DNA of 36,889 nucleotides, from contig JANQES010000009.1 in the NCBI GenBank assembly GCA_028278205.1, positions 1 through 36,889 on the forward strand, in the 5' to 3' direction. Below are positions 6,854 to 16,189 of the stretch, piece by piece. The translations under genes and the position numbers were made by a program. Within the stretch, counting starts at the first letter, position 1. Each line of letters opens with the position of its first letter. This DNA is from Rhodothermales bacterium (GTDB lineage Bacteria; Bacteroidota; Rhodothermia; Rhodothermales; Bin80). Under the pieces are notes generated by a model. The model was not told where the DNA came from and did not search any database. It worked only from the letters and a program-made list of their open reading frames with translations.

Positions 6854-8107
6854 CTACGATTCCATAATCTGCCGGCGGGCCAGATCCAGCGCGGCGGTGG
6901 CCGAGCGGGTTTTGTTCATCGCGCGATCTTTGCCGAAGCGGTTGAATTGGGCAAAGTCGCCGCGCGCGTCGGCATAGCCGATCCAGACGGTGCCAACGGG
7001 TTTTTCGGGCGTGCCGCCGGTGGGTCCGGCCACGCCGGTCGTGGAGATCCCGACGTCGGCGCCGAGGTGTTTGCAGACACCTCGGGCCATCTGCCGCGCC
7101 ACCACCTCGCTGACGGCGCCGTGCTGCGCCAGGGCCTCCTCCTCCACGCCCAGCGCGCTCATCTTGACGTCGTTCGAATAGGCTACGACCCCACCGACGA
7201 CGTACGCCGACGACCCGGACGTATTCGTCAGCCGGTGGAGCACCAGCCCGCCGGTGCAGCTTTCGGCAACGGCAATCGTCAGGCCGCGTTCGGCCAGCAT
7301 GCGTCCGAGGGCGGCTTCGAGGGTGTCGTCGCCGGTGCCGTAGAGGTAAGGACCGATGCGCTCGCGCAGATGCGCCTCCAGCCGTTCGAGGGCGGCTTCG
7401 AGGGCAGCGCGGTCGGTGCCGGTGGCCGTCAGGCGAAGGCGGACGCTGTCGGCGGAAGGCAACGAGGCCAGCCGGAGCTCCAGCCCCAGATAATCCGACA
7501 GGTCGCCGATGCGTTCCTGCAAATTCGACTCGCCGATGCCCGCCGTCAGCAGCGTTCGATGCAGGATCACCCGGAGCGACTCCTGATCGCGCAGCCGGGG
7601 TACGATTTCTTCGTGATAAATGGCTTTCAACTCCCTCGGCACCCCCGGCACCAACACGACGATGCGCTTCCTGCCGCCGCCCTCCTCCACCCGCCACAAC
7701 CCCGGCGCCGAGCCGACCGGATTAGCCAGCGGCTCGAACCCCTCCGGCACGAGCGCCACCCGCTCGTTGATAGCCGCCATCACCCGCCCCCGACGCCGGA
7801 AACGCTCACGGATGTTTTCAAGAATCTGCGGATCGAGATGCAACGGGACGCCGAAATAGCCGGCGACGACCTCGCGCGTGATGTCGTCGCGCGTAGGGCC
7901 GAGGCCGCCGGTGAGGATGACGAGATCTGACGCCGCCAGCGCCTGCTCCAATTCATGCCGGATTGCCGTTTCGTCATCGCCGAGCGAGACGGCTCGCACC
8001 ACTTCGACGCCGAGCCCATTCAACTGCTCGCCCAGCCAGGCCGCATTCGTATTGACCACCTGCCCGATGAGCAGTTCGTCGCCGATGGTTAAGAGGGTTG
8101 CTTTCAT
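6854..8107 (-). CDS. cinA: CinA family protein (nicotinamide-nucleotide amidase / competence-damage inducible protein A)
   Basis: A 417-aa two-domain CinA. The N-terminal MoaB/MogA-like domain starts MKATLLTIGDELLIGQVVNTN and carries LTGGLGPTRDD at about 65-75. The C-terminal amidase domain carries AESCTGG at about residue 280 and STTGVAGPTGGTPEKPVGTV further on. Known CinA proteins hydrolyse nicotinamide mononucleotide and, through the N-terminal domain, ADP-ribose-type pyrophosphates, in NAD salvage. It lies in a minus-strand series pgsA-pyrE-cinA-recA. The spacer before its ATG is filled by a word-hairpin, so no Shine-Dalgarno sequence is visible in front of the start; the last bases before ATG are TTTTCACCAC. 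The frame and length are otherwise normal. Confidence 0.95.
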   Translation of the reverse strand: MKATLLTIGDELLIGQVVNTNAAWLGEQLNGLGVEVVRAVSLGDDETAIRHELEQALAASDLVILTGGLGPTRDDITREVVAGYFGVPLHLDPQILENIRERFRRRGRVMAAINERVALVPEGFEPLANPVGSAPGLWRVEEGGGRKRIVVLVPGVPRELKAIYHEEIVPRLRDQESLRVILHRTLLTAGIGESNLQERIGDLSDYLGLELRLASLPSADSVRLRLTATGTDRAALEAALERLEAHLRERIGPYLYGTGDDTLEAALGRMLAERGLTIAVAESCTGGLVLHRLTNTSGSSAYVVGGVVAYSNDVKMSALGVEEEALAQHGAVSEVVARQMARGVCKHLGADVGISTTGVAGPTGGTPEKPVGTVWIGYADARGDFAQFNRFGKDRAMNKTRSATAALDLARRQIMES

Positions 8108-8110
8108 GTG

Positions 8111-8212
8111 GTGAAAAGTGTTTGAGTGTTATGGTGTTTGAGTGTTTTAGTTGAGTGATTTCAGCAATCAAAAAACTATAACACTCAAACACTAAAACAC
8201 CTCAACACTCAC
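8111..8212. repeat. Iterated-word hairpin H4 (word GTGTTTGAGTGTT)
   Basis: Left arm 8111-8158 iterates GTGTTTGAGTGTT; right arm 8175-8212 iterates AACACTCAAACAC. It starts 3 nt after the cinA start codon position and overlaps the pyrE stop codon (8209-8211), so the element is the complete intergenic spacer of this operon junction. Confidence 0.92.
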
Positions 8213-8874
8213 CCCTGTCGCGCCTCAGACCACGCCTGCGGATCCTGTTGCCAGGCTTTCAGGCTGCAGCGGTCGTCTTCAGACAGGGTGTTTTGTTCGA
8301 AAGCCACGGCGGCGAGGGTGTCGAAGTCGGTGAGGGTGTAGAACGGGATGCCGGCTTCGGCGAAGCGGTCGGAGACACCGGCGAGGCCGTAGGTGAAGAT
8401 GGCCAGCAGCGCCAGCACCTCGGCGCCGGCCTGCACGCGCGCGGCCTCGACGACCTTCATCGACGACATGCCCGTCGAGACCAGATCTTCGACGATGACG
8501 ACGCGTTGCCCCGACGCGAGGGGGCCTTCGATCTGGTTGCCGCGTCCGTGCGCTTTCGGTTTCGAGCGGACGTAGGCCATCGGCAGGTCGAGGCGATGGG
8601 CCAGCCAGGCGGCGTGCGGGATGCCGGCGGTGGCCGTGCCCACGATCACTTCCGGCGCAAGGCCGTGCTCGTCGAGCCGGGCGACGAACCCGTCGGTGAG
8701 CACGCGCCGCACCGCCGGATAGCCCATCGTCAGGCGGTTGTCACAATAGATAGGCGCCTTCAGTCCTGAAGCCCAGGTAAAAGGCGCCTCCGGCGAGAGC
8801 GTAACAGCTTTGATGCGAAGCAAATCGCCAGCCACGCGGCGGCGAAGCTGGTCGATATCGACAGATGGGGTCAT
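8209..8874 (-). CDS. pyrE: Orotate phosphoribosyltransferase
   Basis: A 221-aa enzyme converting orotate and PRPP to orotidine 5'-phosphate in de novo pyrimidine synthesis. The PRPP-binding motif VVIVEDLVSTGMS is at about 125-137, and the catalytic-loop region AYVRSKPKAHGRGNQIEG is at about 100-117. The ATG at 8874 (MTPSVDIDQL) is chosen because the 11 residues that an upstream start would add (MPFAHLPIYKF) come from the arm of a repeat hairpin. The stop codon lies inside another hairpin. It sits between pgsA and cinA on the same strand, with each spacer filled by a different word-repeat element. Confidence 0.96.
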   Translation of the reverse strand: MTPSVDIDQLRRRVAGDLLRIKAVTLSPEAPFTWASGLKAPIYCDNRLTMGYPAVRRVLTDGFVARLDEHGLAPEVIVGTATAGIPHAAWLAHRLDLPMAYVRSKPKAHGRGNQIEGPLASGQRVVIVEDLVSTGMSSMKVVEAARVQAGAEVLALLAIFTYGLAGVSDRFAEAGIPFYTLTDFDTLAAVAFEQNTLSEDDRCSLKAWQQDPQAWSEARQG

Positions 8875-8876
8875 GA

Positions 8877-8962
8877 ATTTGTAAATGGGCAAATGGGCAA
8901 ATGGCAAATGGCAAACAAGCTGTTACTTGCCTTTTGCAATTTGCCCATTTGCCATTTGCTAT
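8877..8962. repeat. Iterated-word hairpin H5 (word GGCAAAT / GGGCAAAT)
   Basis: Left arm 8877-8916 iterates AAATGGGCAAATGGC; right arm 8927-8962 iterates TTTGCCCATTTGCC. It begins 2 nt from the pyrE start codon and ends at the pgsA stop codon, filling the spacer. It uses the same word as H6. Confidence 0.92.
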
Positions 8963-9553
8963 TCAAGAGTTGAATTGCGCGGGCGAGACGTAATCTTTGT
9001 TGAAGATATACCAGAGGCCCGTGTAGAGCGTCAGCGCGACAACGGCCATCAGCAGGATAAACGGGATCACGCTCTGAAGCACCCAGACGGCGATCTCGGC
9101 CAGGATGCCGGGCAGGTGCCGCGCCGTCAGCATCACCAGGATGCCGATCAGAAAGACCAGTTGCAACGTCGTCTTGGTCTTGGCCATTGGGATGGTGCGC
9201 AGAGTGCGGCCCTTCGACTCGGCCCACATGCGCAAGGCCGTCACGACTACGTCGCGCAGGGCGATCAGCGCCACGGCCCACCACGGCACCACCTGCGGAA
9301 TCAGAAACGCCAGCGCCGTGAAAGTGCCCAGCACCAGCACCTTGTCGGCCATTGGATCGAGGAACTGGCCCAGCCGCGAGCGCGCGCCCAACGACCGCGC
9401 CAGCTTGCCGTCGAAGTAGTCGGAGATAGCCGCCAGGATGAACAGCACCAGCGCGCCCCCCTGCCCGGCCAGCGTATCCCAGAACAGGAGCGCAAGCAGG
9501 ATCGGCGTCACGACGATGCGGCCGATGGTCAGGGCGTTGGGAACGTACTTCAT
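8963..9553 (-). CDS. pgsA: CDP-diacylglycerol--glycerol-3-phosphate 3-phosphatidyltransferase
   Basis: A 196-aa integral membrane enzyme of the CDP-alcohol phosphatidyltransferase family, making phosphatidylglycerol phosphate from CDP-diacylglycerol and glycerol 3-phosphate. The signature D-x2-DG-x2-AR-x8-G-x3-D-x3-D is complete at 45-70 (SDYFDGKLAR ... GQFLDPMAD). The N-terminus MKYVPNALTIGRI is characteristic of PgsA, which selects the ATG at 9553 over an upstream in-frame start that would add 13 residues. Several membrane helices follow. It is the first gene of the minus-strand pgsA-pyrE-cinA run. PgsA is favoured over other CDP-alcohol transferases by the N-terminal PNALT-R segment. Confidence 0.92.
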   Translation of the reverse strand: MKYVPNALTIGRIVVTPILLALLFWDTLAGQGGALVLFILAAISDYFDGKLARSLGARSRLGQFLDPMADKVLVLGTFTALAFLIPQVVPWWAVALIALRDVVVTALRMWAESKGRTLRTIPMAKTKTTLQLVFLIGILVMLTARHLPGILAEIAVWVLQSVIPFILLMAVVALTLYTGLWYIFNKDYVSPAQFNS

Positions 9554-9642
9554 GGCAGGGCTGAAGAGATGAGTAGCCCTGGAATATAACAAGACGAGGC
9601 GAGTGTTGCCGTTAATATGATGAGGATTGACCGGGGATATCT

Positions 9643-9742
9643 GGGCAAATCGGCAAATGGCAAATCGGCAAATGGCAAATCGGCAAGCAAGCTACCCTTT
9701 GCAATTTGCAATTTGCAATTTGCCTTTTGCCATTTGCCATCC
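9643..9742. repeat. Iterated-word hairpin H6 (word GGCAAATCGGCAAAT)
   Basis: Left arm 9643-9692 iterates GGCAAATCGGCAAATGGCAA; right arm 9694-9742 iterates TTTGCAATTTGC and ends TTTGCCATTTGCC. There is almost no loop. It lies between the divergent pgsA and dnaK genes in a 379-bp spacer. The rest of that spacer (9743-9932) holds the dnaK upstream region; 9554-9642 shows nothing I can name. Confidence 0.92.
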
Positions 9743-9813
9743 CGCATCAGCCATCTTTTCAGGCGCGCTGCGGGCGGCAGACGGCAGAAATGACGCGTTC
9801 ACCCGGCAGGCTT

Positions 9814-9854
9814 TCTGCCATTGTGACGCATCGCGGGGAACGGCATTGTTCTTG
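9814..9854 (+). promoter_or_regulatory. Possible heat-shock control element upstream of dnaK
   Basis: CTGCCATTGTGAC (9814-9826) is followed by GGAACGGCATTGTTCTTG (9837-9854), about 80 bp before the dnaK ATG. The arrangement recalls conserved motifs upstream of chaperone genes in Bacteroidota-type genomes and is loosely sigma-54-like. There is no CIRCE element. This is pattern resemblance only. Confidence 0.25.
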
Positions 9855-9911
9855 AGGAGACGCTTGACGGTTTCAGACCACGACACAGACACTCCAAACC
9901 CCGTTACTTGA

Positions 9912-11912
<2,001 letters not shown>

Positions 11913-11956
11913 ATATGGGGTGGCGTGGGGGGACGCCTACGCTGTGAAGTCCTCTC

Positions 11957-12157
11957 TCAGGCCACACCGACTTCCATGCCCGGCGTCTCGTATGGATGCA
12001 AGACCTCCTCGACGTCGGCCAGGTGATCTACATCCATGAAAAACGTTTCGCGCGTGGCAGTCGGATCACTCAAGGCCTTTTCAATTCTTTTGGCGAGTTG
12101 CTCTGCCTCCAGGTAGAGCAACGCCGGGGGCGTGGGGTGTTTCGTGTTGAGTCTCAT
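11957..12157 (-). CDS. Hypothetical 66-aa protein
   Basis: A small acidic protein, MRLNTKHPTPPALLYLEAEQ at its start, then a probable helix (LAKRIEKALSD) and an acidic DVDHLADVEEVLH segment. A good ribosome-binding site, AAGGAAAGGTGAT, precedes the ATG on the minus strand, which is the main reason to accept it. It converges on dnaK and shares the terminator region. No family recognised; a small regulatory or antitoxin-like role is possible, but there is no partner gene beside it. Confidence 0.6.
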   Translation of the reverse strand: MRLNTKHPTPPALLYLEAEQLAKRIEKALSDPTATRETFFMDVDHLADVEEVLHPYETPGMEVGVA

Positions 12158-12342
12158 GCCATCACCTTTCCTTAATTATTGTGTCCGTTTCATGGATGCC
12201 TGCGGGGGGGGTTGTCTAGATAAACGGATTTTCATCGCGCTACCCGACAGAGGCGAGATTTTTTCTCGCCGCCGCTCTTATTTGTAGGGATAGAGGGAGA
12301 GGAAGTTTCAAAGGATTAAATGTTTATGATCCGTTTTTTTAT
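12158..12342. other. Upstream region of the 66-aa gene
   Basis: Contains a G8 run at about 12205, an inverted repeat GGCGAGA / TCTCGCC (12252-12258 / 12264-12270) with a T5 loop, and AT-rich sequence towards 12340. I see no ORF. It probably holds the promoter of the minus-strand small gene. Together with the adjoining composite repeat it forms the 499-bp gene-free stretch 12158-12656. Confidence 0.4.
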
Positions 12343-12651
12343 GAGTCGGGGAGCCGGAGAATCGGGGAGCCGGAGAAGGCTTAACAGCGCCTTTTGTCAG
12401 GCCGTGATGTTTAACGTTGTCCGGCGGTTTTCATTCTGTGTGGGCGTGTGGGAGGAGTTCTGATTTTGGATTTTGGATTGCTCTTTGGACGCACTCAATC
12501 CAAAATCGGACACGAGGCGAAGCCGACTGACGTAGTAAATCCAAAATCCAAAATTCTTTTTCTTCCACACGCCCCTACACTCGCCGACGTCACCAACGAG
12601 TACACACCTCCATCAATCCCCGGCTCCCCGACTCTTAGACTCTCCGGCTCA
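12343..12651. repeat. Concentric composite word-hairpin H7 (three nested words)
   Basis: Three pairs of arms in mirror order. Outer: CGGGGAGCCGGAGAAT iterated at 12343-12377, complement at 12614-12651. Middle: TGTGTGGGCGTGTGGGAGGA at 12437-12456, with a partial complement at 12562-12580 (CTTCCACACGCCCCTACAC). Inner: GATTTTGGATTTTGGATTG at 12462-12480, complements at 12495-12508 and 12537-12555. The outer right arm ends 5 nt from the SDR stop codon. The inner word is the same as in H2, which suggests one element inserted into another's loop. Confidence 0.88.
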
Positions 12652-12656
12652 AAAAA

Positions 12657-13544
12657 CTAAGCCACCATCTCGCCCATGCCCATGGCGCTAAACATCTGCG
12701 CCTGGATCTGGTCGGTCATCTGGTTGATCGCCGTCGCTCCTTCGCCGCCCATCATCGGATCGACGACGGTGCGCAGGGGGCGTTGGCCGGTGGGTGTCTC
12801 GATGAGATCCAGGATAGCGTCGGCCACGTCTTGCGGGTTGGGCGCGTCGTCGCTGGAGAGCACCTGATCGAAACCACCCCAGAACTGCGCCGGCACCTCC
12901 GCCAGATCGCCGTAGCTGGCGATGCGCTCTTCGTCGCCTGCAAACGCTACGTTCTCCAGGAAGTTGGTCCCAAAGCCGCCCGGCTCCACCACGACCGAGT
13001 CGATGCCCAGGCTGCCGAGTTCGTAGCGATAGGTCTCGGCCAGGCCTTCGAGGGCGTATTTCGTGGCCGTGTACGACGCCGCATAGGGCAACACAACGCG
13101 CCCCATGACGCTCGATACATAGATAATCAGGCCGGAGCCACGCGCCCGCATCGAGGGCAAGACGGCCCGGTTGACTCGCTGCACGCCGAAGACGTTGACG
13201 TCGAAGATGCGCTGGAACTGATCCATCGTAAACGTCTCGGCATAGCCGCCGCTGCCAAAGCCCGCGTTGTTGACCACCACGTCGATCCAACCTTCGAGGT
13301 CGAGGGCTTGCTGGATGGCGTTCTCGACCGAGGCGTCGCTGGTTACGTCGAGATCGAGGATGTGGGCAGTGCCGGGTTGATCGGCGGCGTAGGCGGTTAT
13401 TCCCTGGGCGGCGTCGGCGTTTTTGCCACCGGGGTCGCGCATGGTGGCGAAGACCGTATAGCCTTTTTCGAGCAGGCTGCGCGTGGTCAGCAGCCCGAAG
13501 CCGCTGCTGCTGCCGGTGATAAGTACGGTTGTCGGTTGACTCAT
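12657..13544 (-). CDS. SDR family NAD(P)-dependent oxidoreductase
   Basis: A 295-aa classical short-chain dehydrogenase/reductase. The nucleotide-binding glycine motif TGSSSGFG is at 10-17, NNAG at 91-94, the catalytic serine in YVSSVMG at about 143-144, and the YTATK pair Tyr157/Lys161. The ATG at 13544 is chosen because AAGGAGG lies just before it on the minus strand; upstream in-frame codons add non-family sequence. The lack of conserved Asp/Arg after the first strand does not settle NAD versus NADP preference. The substrate is unknown. It follows the tatD gene on the same strand after about 205 bp, with no obvious functional link. Its stop codon abuts the H7 composite repeat. Confidence 0.93.
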   Translation of the reverse strand: MSQPTTVLITGSSSGFGLLTTRSLLEKGYTVFATMRDPGGKNADAAQGITAYAADQPGTAHILDLDVTSDASVENAIQQALDLEGWIDVVVNNAGFGSGGYAETFTMDQFQRIFDVNVFGVQRVNRAVLPSMRARGSGLIIYVSSVMGRVVLPYAASYTATKYALEGLAETYRYELGSLGIDSVVVEPGGFGTNFLENVAFAGDEERIASYGDLAEVPAQFWGGFDQVLSSDDAPNPQDVADAILDLIETPTGQRPLRTVVDPMMGGEGATAINQMTDQIQAQMFSAMGMGEMVA

Positions 13545-13749
13545 GGAGGCCTCCTTGTTCGTCAAGCGTTGTTTTCGGAAAAAACGTACCTCGCAAACCC
13601 GACGCCGCAGCATCGGATCCCGCCGCGCAGAGACGTAGCAATTCCTTTACTTTCGCCAGACGATCTTGCCTGCCCAGAACCGAAGATGAACTTCAGCCCG
13701 ATTGAGGTTGTTATCTCCTCACCATGTTGCCTGTTCGAAGGTTTTCCCT

Positions 13750-14550
13750 CTACCCTTCCAACCCAAAAAGCCGTACCGCATTCGCCGTCGTCACGCGTTC
13801 GATTTCTTCGATGGGCAGCCCTTTCACCTCAGCCAGTTTCTCGGCGACGTAGCGGACGTAGGACGGCTCATTGCGCTTGCCGCGATACGGCACCGGCGCC
13901 AGAAACGGCGCGTCGGTTTCCAGCACGATCTGATCCATGGGTAGATCCTGAGCGAGGACATCGAGGCCGCTGTTTTTGAACGTCAGCACGCCGCCGAGGC
14001 CGACGAGAAAGCCGAGTTCTGCCGCTGCCTCGGCCATCCACGCCGGGCCGGTGAAGCAGTGAAAGATGCCGCGTAGTTTTTCGGGATGATCGGAGGCAAC
14101 GCGTTCTTCGCGGAGGATGCGGACGATGTCGCGGTGAACTTCGTCGCGGTCTTTTTTGTCGCGGATGTGCAGGATCAGCGGGAGGTCTTTGTCGATGGCG
14201 AGGCGGATGTGGCGGCGGTAGAAATCGTGCTGGACGGCGTCGAACGAGCGGTCCCAGTAATAATCGAGGCCGCTTTCGCCGACGGCTACCACGCGCGGGT
14301 CGTCGCAGAAAGCAGCGACGGCGGCGAAGTCGGCGGCGGTGGCGTCTTTGGTGTCCGAAGGGTGCAGCGCGGCCATGGCGTAGAGGCCGTCGTAGCGGTC
14401 GCACAGCGCGAGGGCTTTGTGGATCGACGGCACGTCGATGGCGGGCATGACGATGCGTTCGACGCCGCGCTCGCGGGCGCGGGCCAGCACGTCGGGCAAG
14501 TCGTTGCCGAAGCGGTCGAGGTAGATGTGGGCGTGGGTATCGATGAGCAT
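13750..14550 (-). CDS. tatD: TatD family metal-dependent DNase
   Basis: A 266-aa TIM-barrel hydrolase of the TatD family, exonucleases or AP-endonuclease-like enzymes acting in DNA repair and turnover. Metal ligands are visible: DTHAH at 4-8, the GESGLDYYW segment, HIRD around residue 145, HCFTG around 180, and ETDAPFLAP near 210. Length and the start MLIDTHAHIYLD are normal for the family. It is transcribed away from the plus-strand gene at 14716, with a word-hairpin in the shared upstream region. No clear Shine-Dalgarno sequence precedes the ATG. The sequence cannot separate TatD from its paralogue YcfH. Confidence 0.93.
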   Translation of the reverse strand: MLIDTHAHIYLDRFGNDLPDVLARARERGVERIVMPAIDVPSIHKALALCDRYDGLYAMAALHPSDTKDATAADFAAVAAFCDDPRVVAVGESGLDYYWDRSFDAVQHDFYRRHIRLAIDKDLPLILHIRDKKDRDEVHRDIVRILREERVASDHPEKLRGIFHCFTGPAWMAEAAAELGFLVGLGGVLTFKNSGLDVLAQDLPMDQIVLETDAPFLAPVPYRGKRNEPSYVRYVAEKLAEVKGLPIEEIERVTTANAVRLFGLEG

Positions 14551-14563
14551 GGGGGAGGTTCAG

Positions 14564-14644
14564 AGATATGGGATGCGGGATTGGGGATGCGGGATGATCG
14601 CGTATTCAACATCCTGTATCCCGCATCTCGCATCCCGAATCTTA
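14564..14644. repeat. Iterated-word hairpin H8 (word GGGATGCGGGATT), G-quadruplex-capable
   Basis: Left arm 14564-14601 iterates GGGATGCGGGATTG; right arm 14610-14644 iterates ATCCCGCATC. The left arm has four G-tracts spaced by 3-4 nt (14570-14593), fitting the canonical G-quadruplex pattern. It lies between the divergent tatD and DUF2059-like/TonB-C genes. Confidence 0.92.
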
Positions 14645-14715
14645 TATTAAGATCATCAGCCGTTGATCGAGGCTATAGACTAGCTTCAGATCCCTCCAAA
14701 AACAGAGAATTCAGA

Positions 14716-15960
14716 ATGAAAACCCCGCGCTGTACCCTGATTCTTCTCGCACTTTTTCTCCTGGCTCATCCCGCGTGGAGTCAGGACAGTTCAGACGACC
14801 AGGCGGCGCTGATCGAGGAGATGCTTGAACTCTCGGGTATACGCTCCGAATTAGAGGTTATGGGCGTGCAGGTGATGGATCAGATGGAGAGCATAACCGC
14901 GCAACTATCGGCGGAGTACCAGCTATCGATGACGGAATTCATCCCGTTCATGAAGCAAACATTGAACGTCGATACGCTCTATCGCCAGGCCGTCGATCAA
15001 CTGCGCGCGGAGCCGGCAGACACGGTGCAGATGATCATCGACTGGTTCAAGTCGCCGCACGGAACTACCATGCGAACCCTCGCAGACGAAGCGATGGTTC
15101 GCGCCCAAAACGGGGAACTGGAATCCTTTCTGATCAAACTGGAATCGTCCCCGGAATTGCAAGAAAAAAAGGCCCTGATCGAACGGTTCGACAGCGTCAC
15201 GAAGATCACTGAACATACCATCGGCGCAACCCTGCACCGGGTGCGCGCTTTTACCCTTGGCGGCCTCACCGCTGCGCTGGAAGAAAAACACAGCTTCCTC
15301 GATCCCCATTATGTGGATAGCTTGAACCAGATCGTCGCGGACGAACGCGTCGAAGAAGTGCGGCCCATGATCGAGCAACAATACGCCCACATCCCCACTT
15401 ATCTCCTTTTTTCCTTCCATACCGTGCCGGAAAGCGACCTGGAAGCATGGATCGCGTTCTTCGAAACGGACGTAGGGCAGTGGTACCTCGACGCCACGTA
15501 CGAGGCGGTGCAGCGCGTGTTTGAACCAGCGTTTGAAACGCTAGGCGGCGCCTTAGCCCGGCTCACCGAGGAAGAAAATCCGCCGGAGTCAGAGTATGAA
15601 GTCATTCAGATGGAGGAAATCCTGCAACCAGGCGAATTCTACGACGAAGCCGCAGACGTTTACGCCGTGGTCAATGAAATGCCGGAGGTCATCGGGGGGA
15701 TGAAATCGCTTCGAGAGCACATCGTCTACCCCGCCCAGGCGAAGGAGGCCGGCGTCGAGGGCGAGGTCATCCTCCACGTCATCATCGATGAACAGGGCGT
15801 GCCTATCGAGGTGAAGGTAATGGTCGGAATCGGCGCCGGTTGCGACGAGGAGGCGGTACGGGTGATTCGGGCAACTCGCTTCGAACCCGGCAGGCTTGAG
15901 GGGAAGACGGTGAAAGTGAGAATGATTATGACTGTCACGTTCGAACTCCCGCAGGATTGA
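14716..15960 (+). CDS. Secreted DUF2059-like protein with C-terminal TonB domain
   Basis: A 414-aa protein with a signal peptide (MKTPRCTLILLALFLLAHPAWSQ, split here only by the predicted cut after WSQ). The middle is helical and acidic; the segment FHTVPESDLEAWIAFFETD and what follows looks like DUF2059, and a related segment occurs earlier (IIDWFKSPHGTTM). The last ~95 residues are a TonB C-terminal domain: YPAQAKEAGVEGEVILHVII, then GCDEEAVRVIRATRFEPG and GKTVKVRM. True TonB proteins have an N-terminal membrane anchor and a proline-rich spacer; both are missing, so it is unlikely to transmit proton-motive force in the usual way. Upstream in-frame codons overlap the tatD region and a hairpin, so the ATG before MKTPRC is chosen. 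It may be a periplasmic adaptor; function not known. Confidence 0.85.
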   Translation: MKTPRCTLILLALFLLAHPAWSQDSSDDQAALIEEMLELSGIRSELEVMGVQVMDQMESITAQLSAEYQLSMTEFIPFMKQTLNVDTLYRQAVDQLRAEPADTVQMIIDWFKSPHGTTMRTLADEAMVRAQNGELESFLIKLESSPELQEKKALIERFDSVTKITEHTIGATLHRVRAFTLGGLTAALEEKHSFLDPHYVDSLNQIVADERVEEVRPMIEQQYAHIPTYLLFSFHTVPESDLEAWIAFFETDVGQWYLDATYEAVQRVFEPAFETLGGALARLTEEENPPESEYEVIQMEEILQPGEFYDEAADVYAVVNEMPEVIGGMKSLREHIVYPAQAKEAGVEGEVILHVIIDEQGVPIEVKVMVGIGAGCDEEAVRVIRATRFEPGRLEGKTVKVRMIMTVTFELPQD

Positions 15961-16071
15961 CAGGGCATTTTATTGAATGACAGCATTTTGGCACCATTCA
16001 GCCTTATTTTAAGACCGATCACCCACCCTCGACGCCTCGTCGATAGGTGCTCTTGTATTTTGATGGACAGT

Positions 16072-16141
16072 AGGCGTGAAACGTGAGGGTGCCATTAAAC
16101 AACCTATCAGCGAAGCATCCTCACGTTTCACGCTTCACGCC
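16072..16141. repeat. Word-hairpin H9 (arm GTGAAACGTGAGG)
   Basis: Left arm 16072-16092 (GGCGTGAAACGTGAGGGTGC); right arm 16115-16141, containing GCATCCTCACGTTTCACGC. The 3' arm shares the 20-mer AGCGAAGCATCCTCACGTTT with H13 at about 30699-30718. The region 15961-16189 has no other recognisable feature. Confidence 0.88.
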
Positions 16142-16189
16142 CCCCTCAAAGAAACTACCGGAAACAACCCCGAATCCAACCGGCACCCC

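Noticed and set aside
8877..9742. CRISPR-like direct repeats (GGCAAAT iterations)
   Set aside because: The iterations are contiguous or nearly so, have no unique spacers of constant length, and are mirrored by a complementary arm. They are hairpins; no cas gene is present.
14086..14715. Long N-terminal extension of the DUF2059-like/TonB-C protein
   Set aside because: The extra codons overlap tatD antisense and hairpin H8; a clean signal peptide begins at the ATG at 14716.
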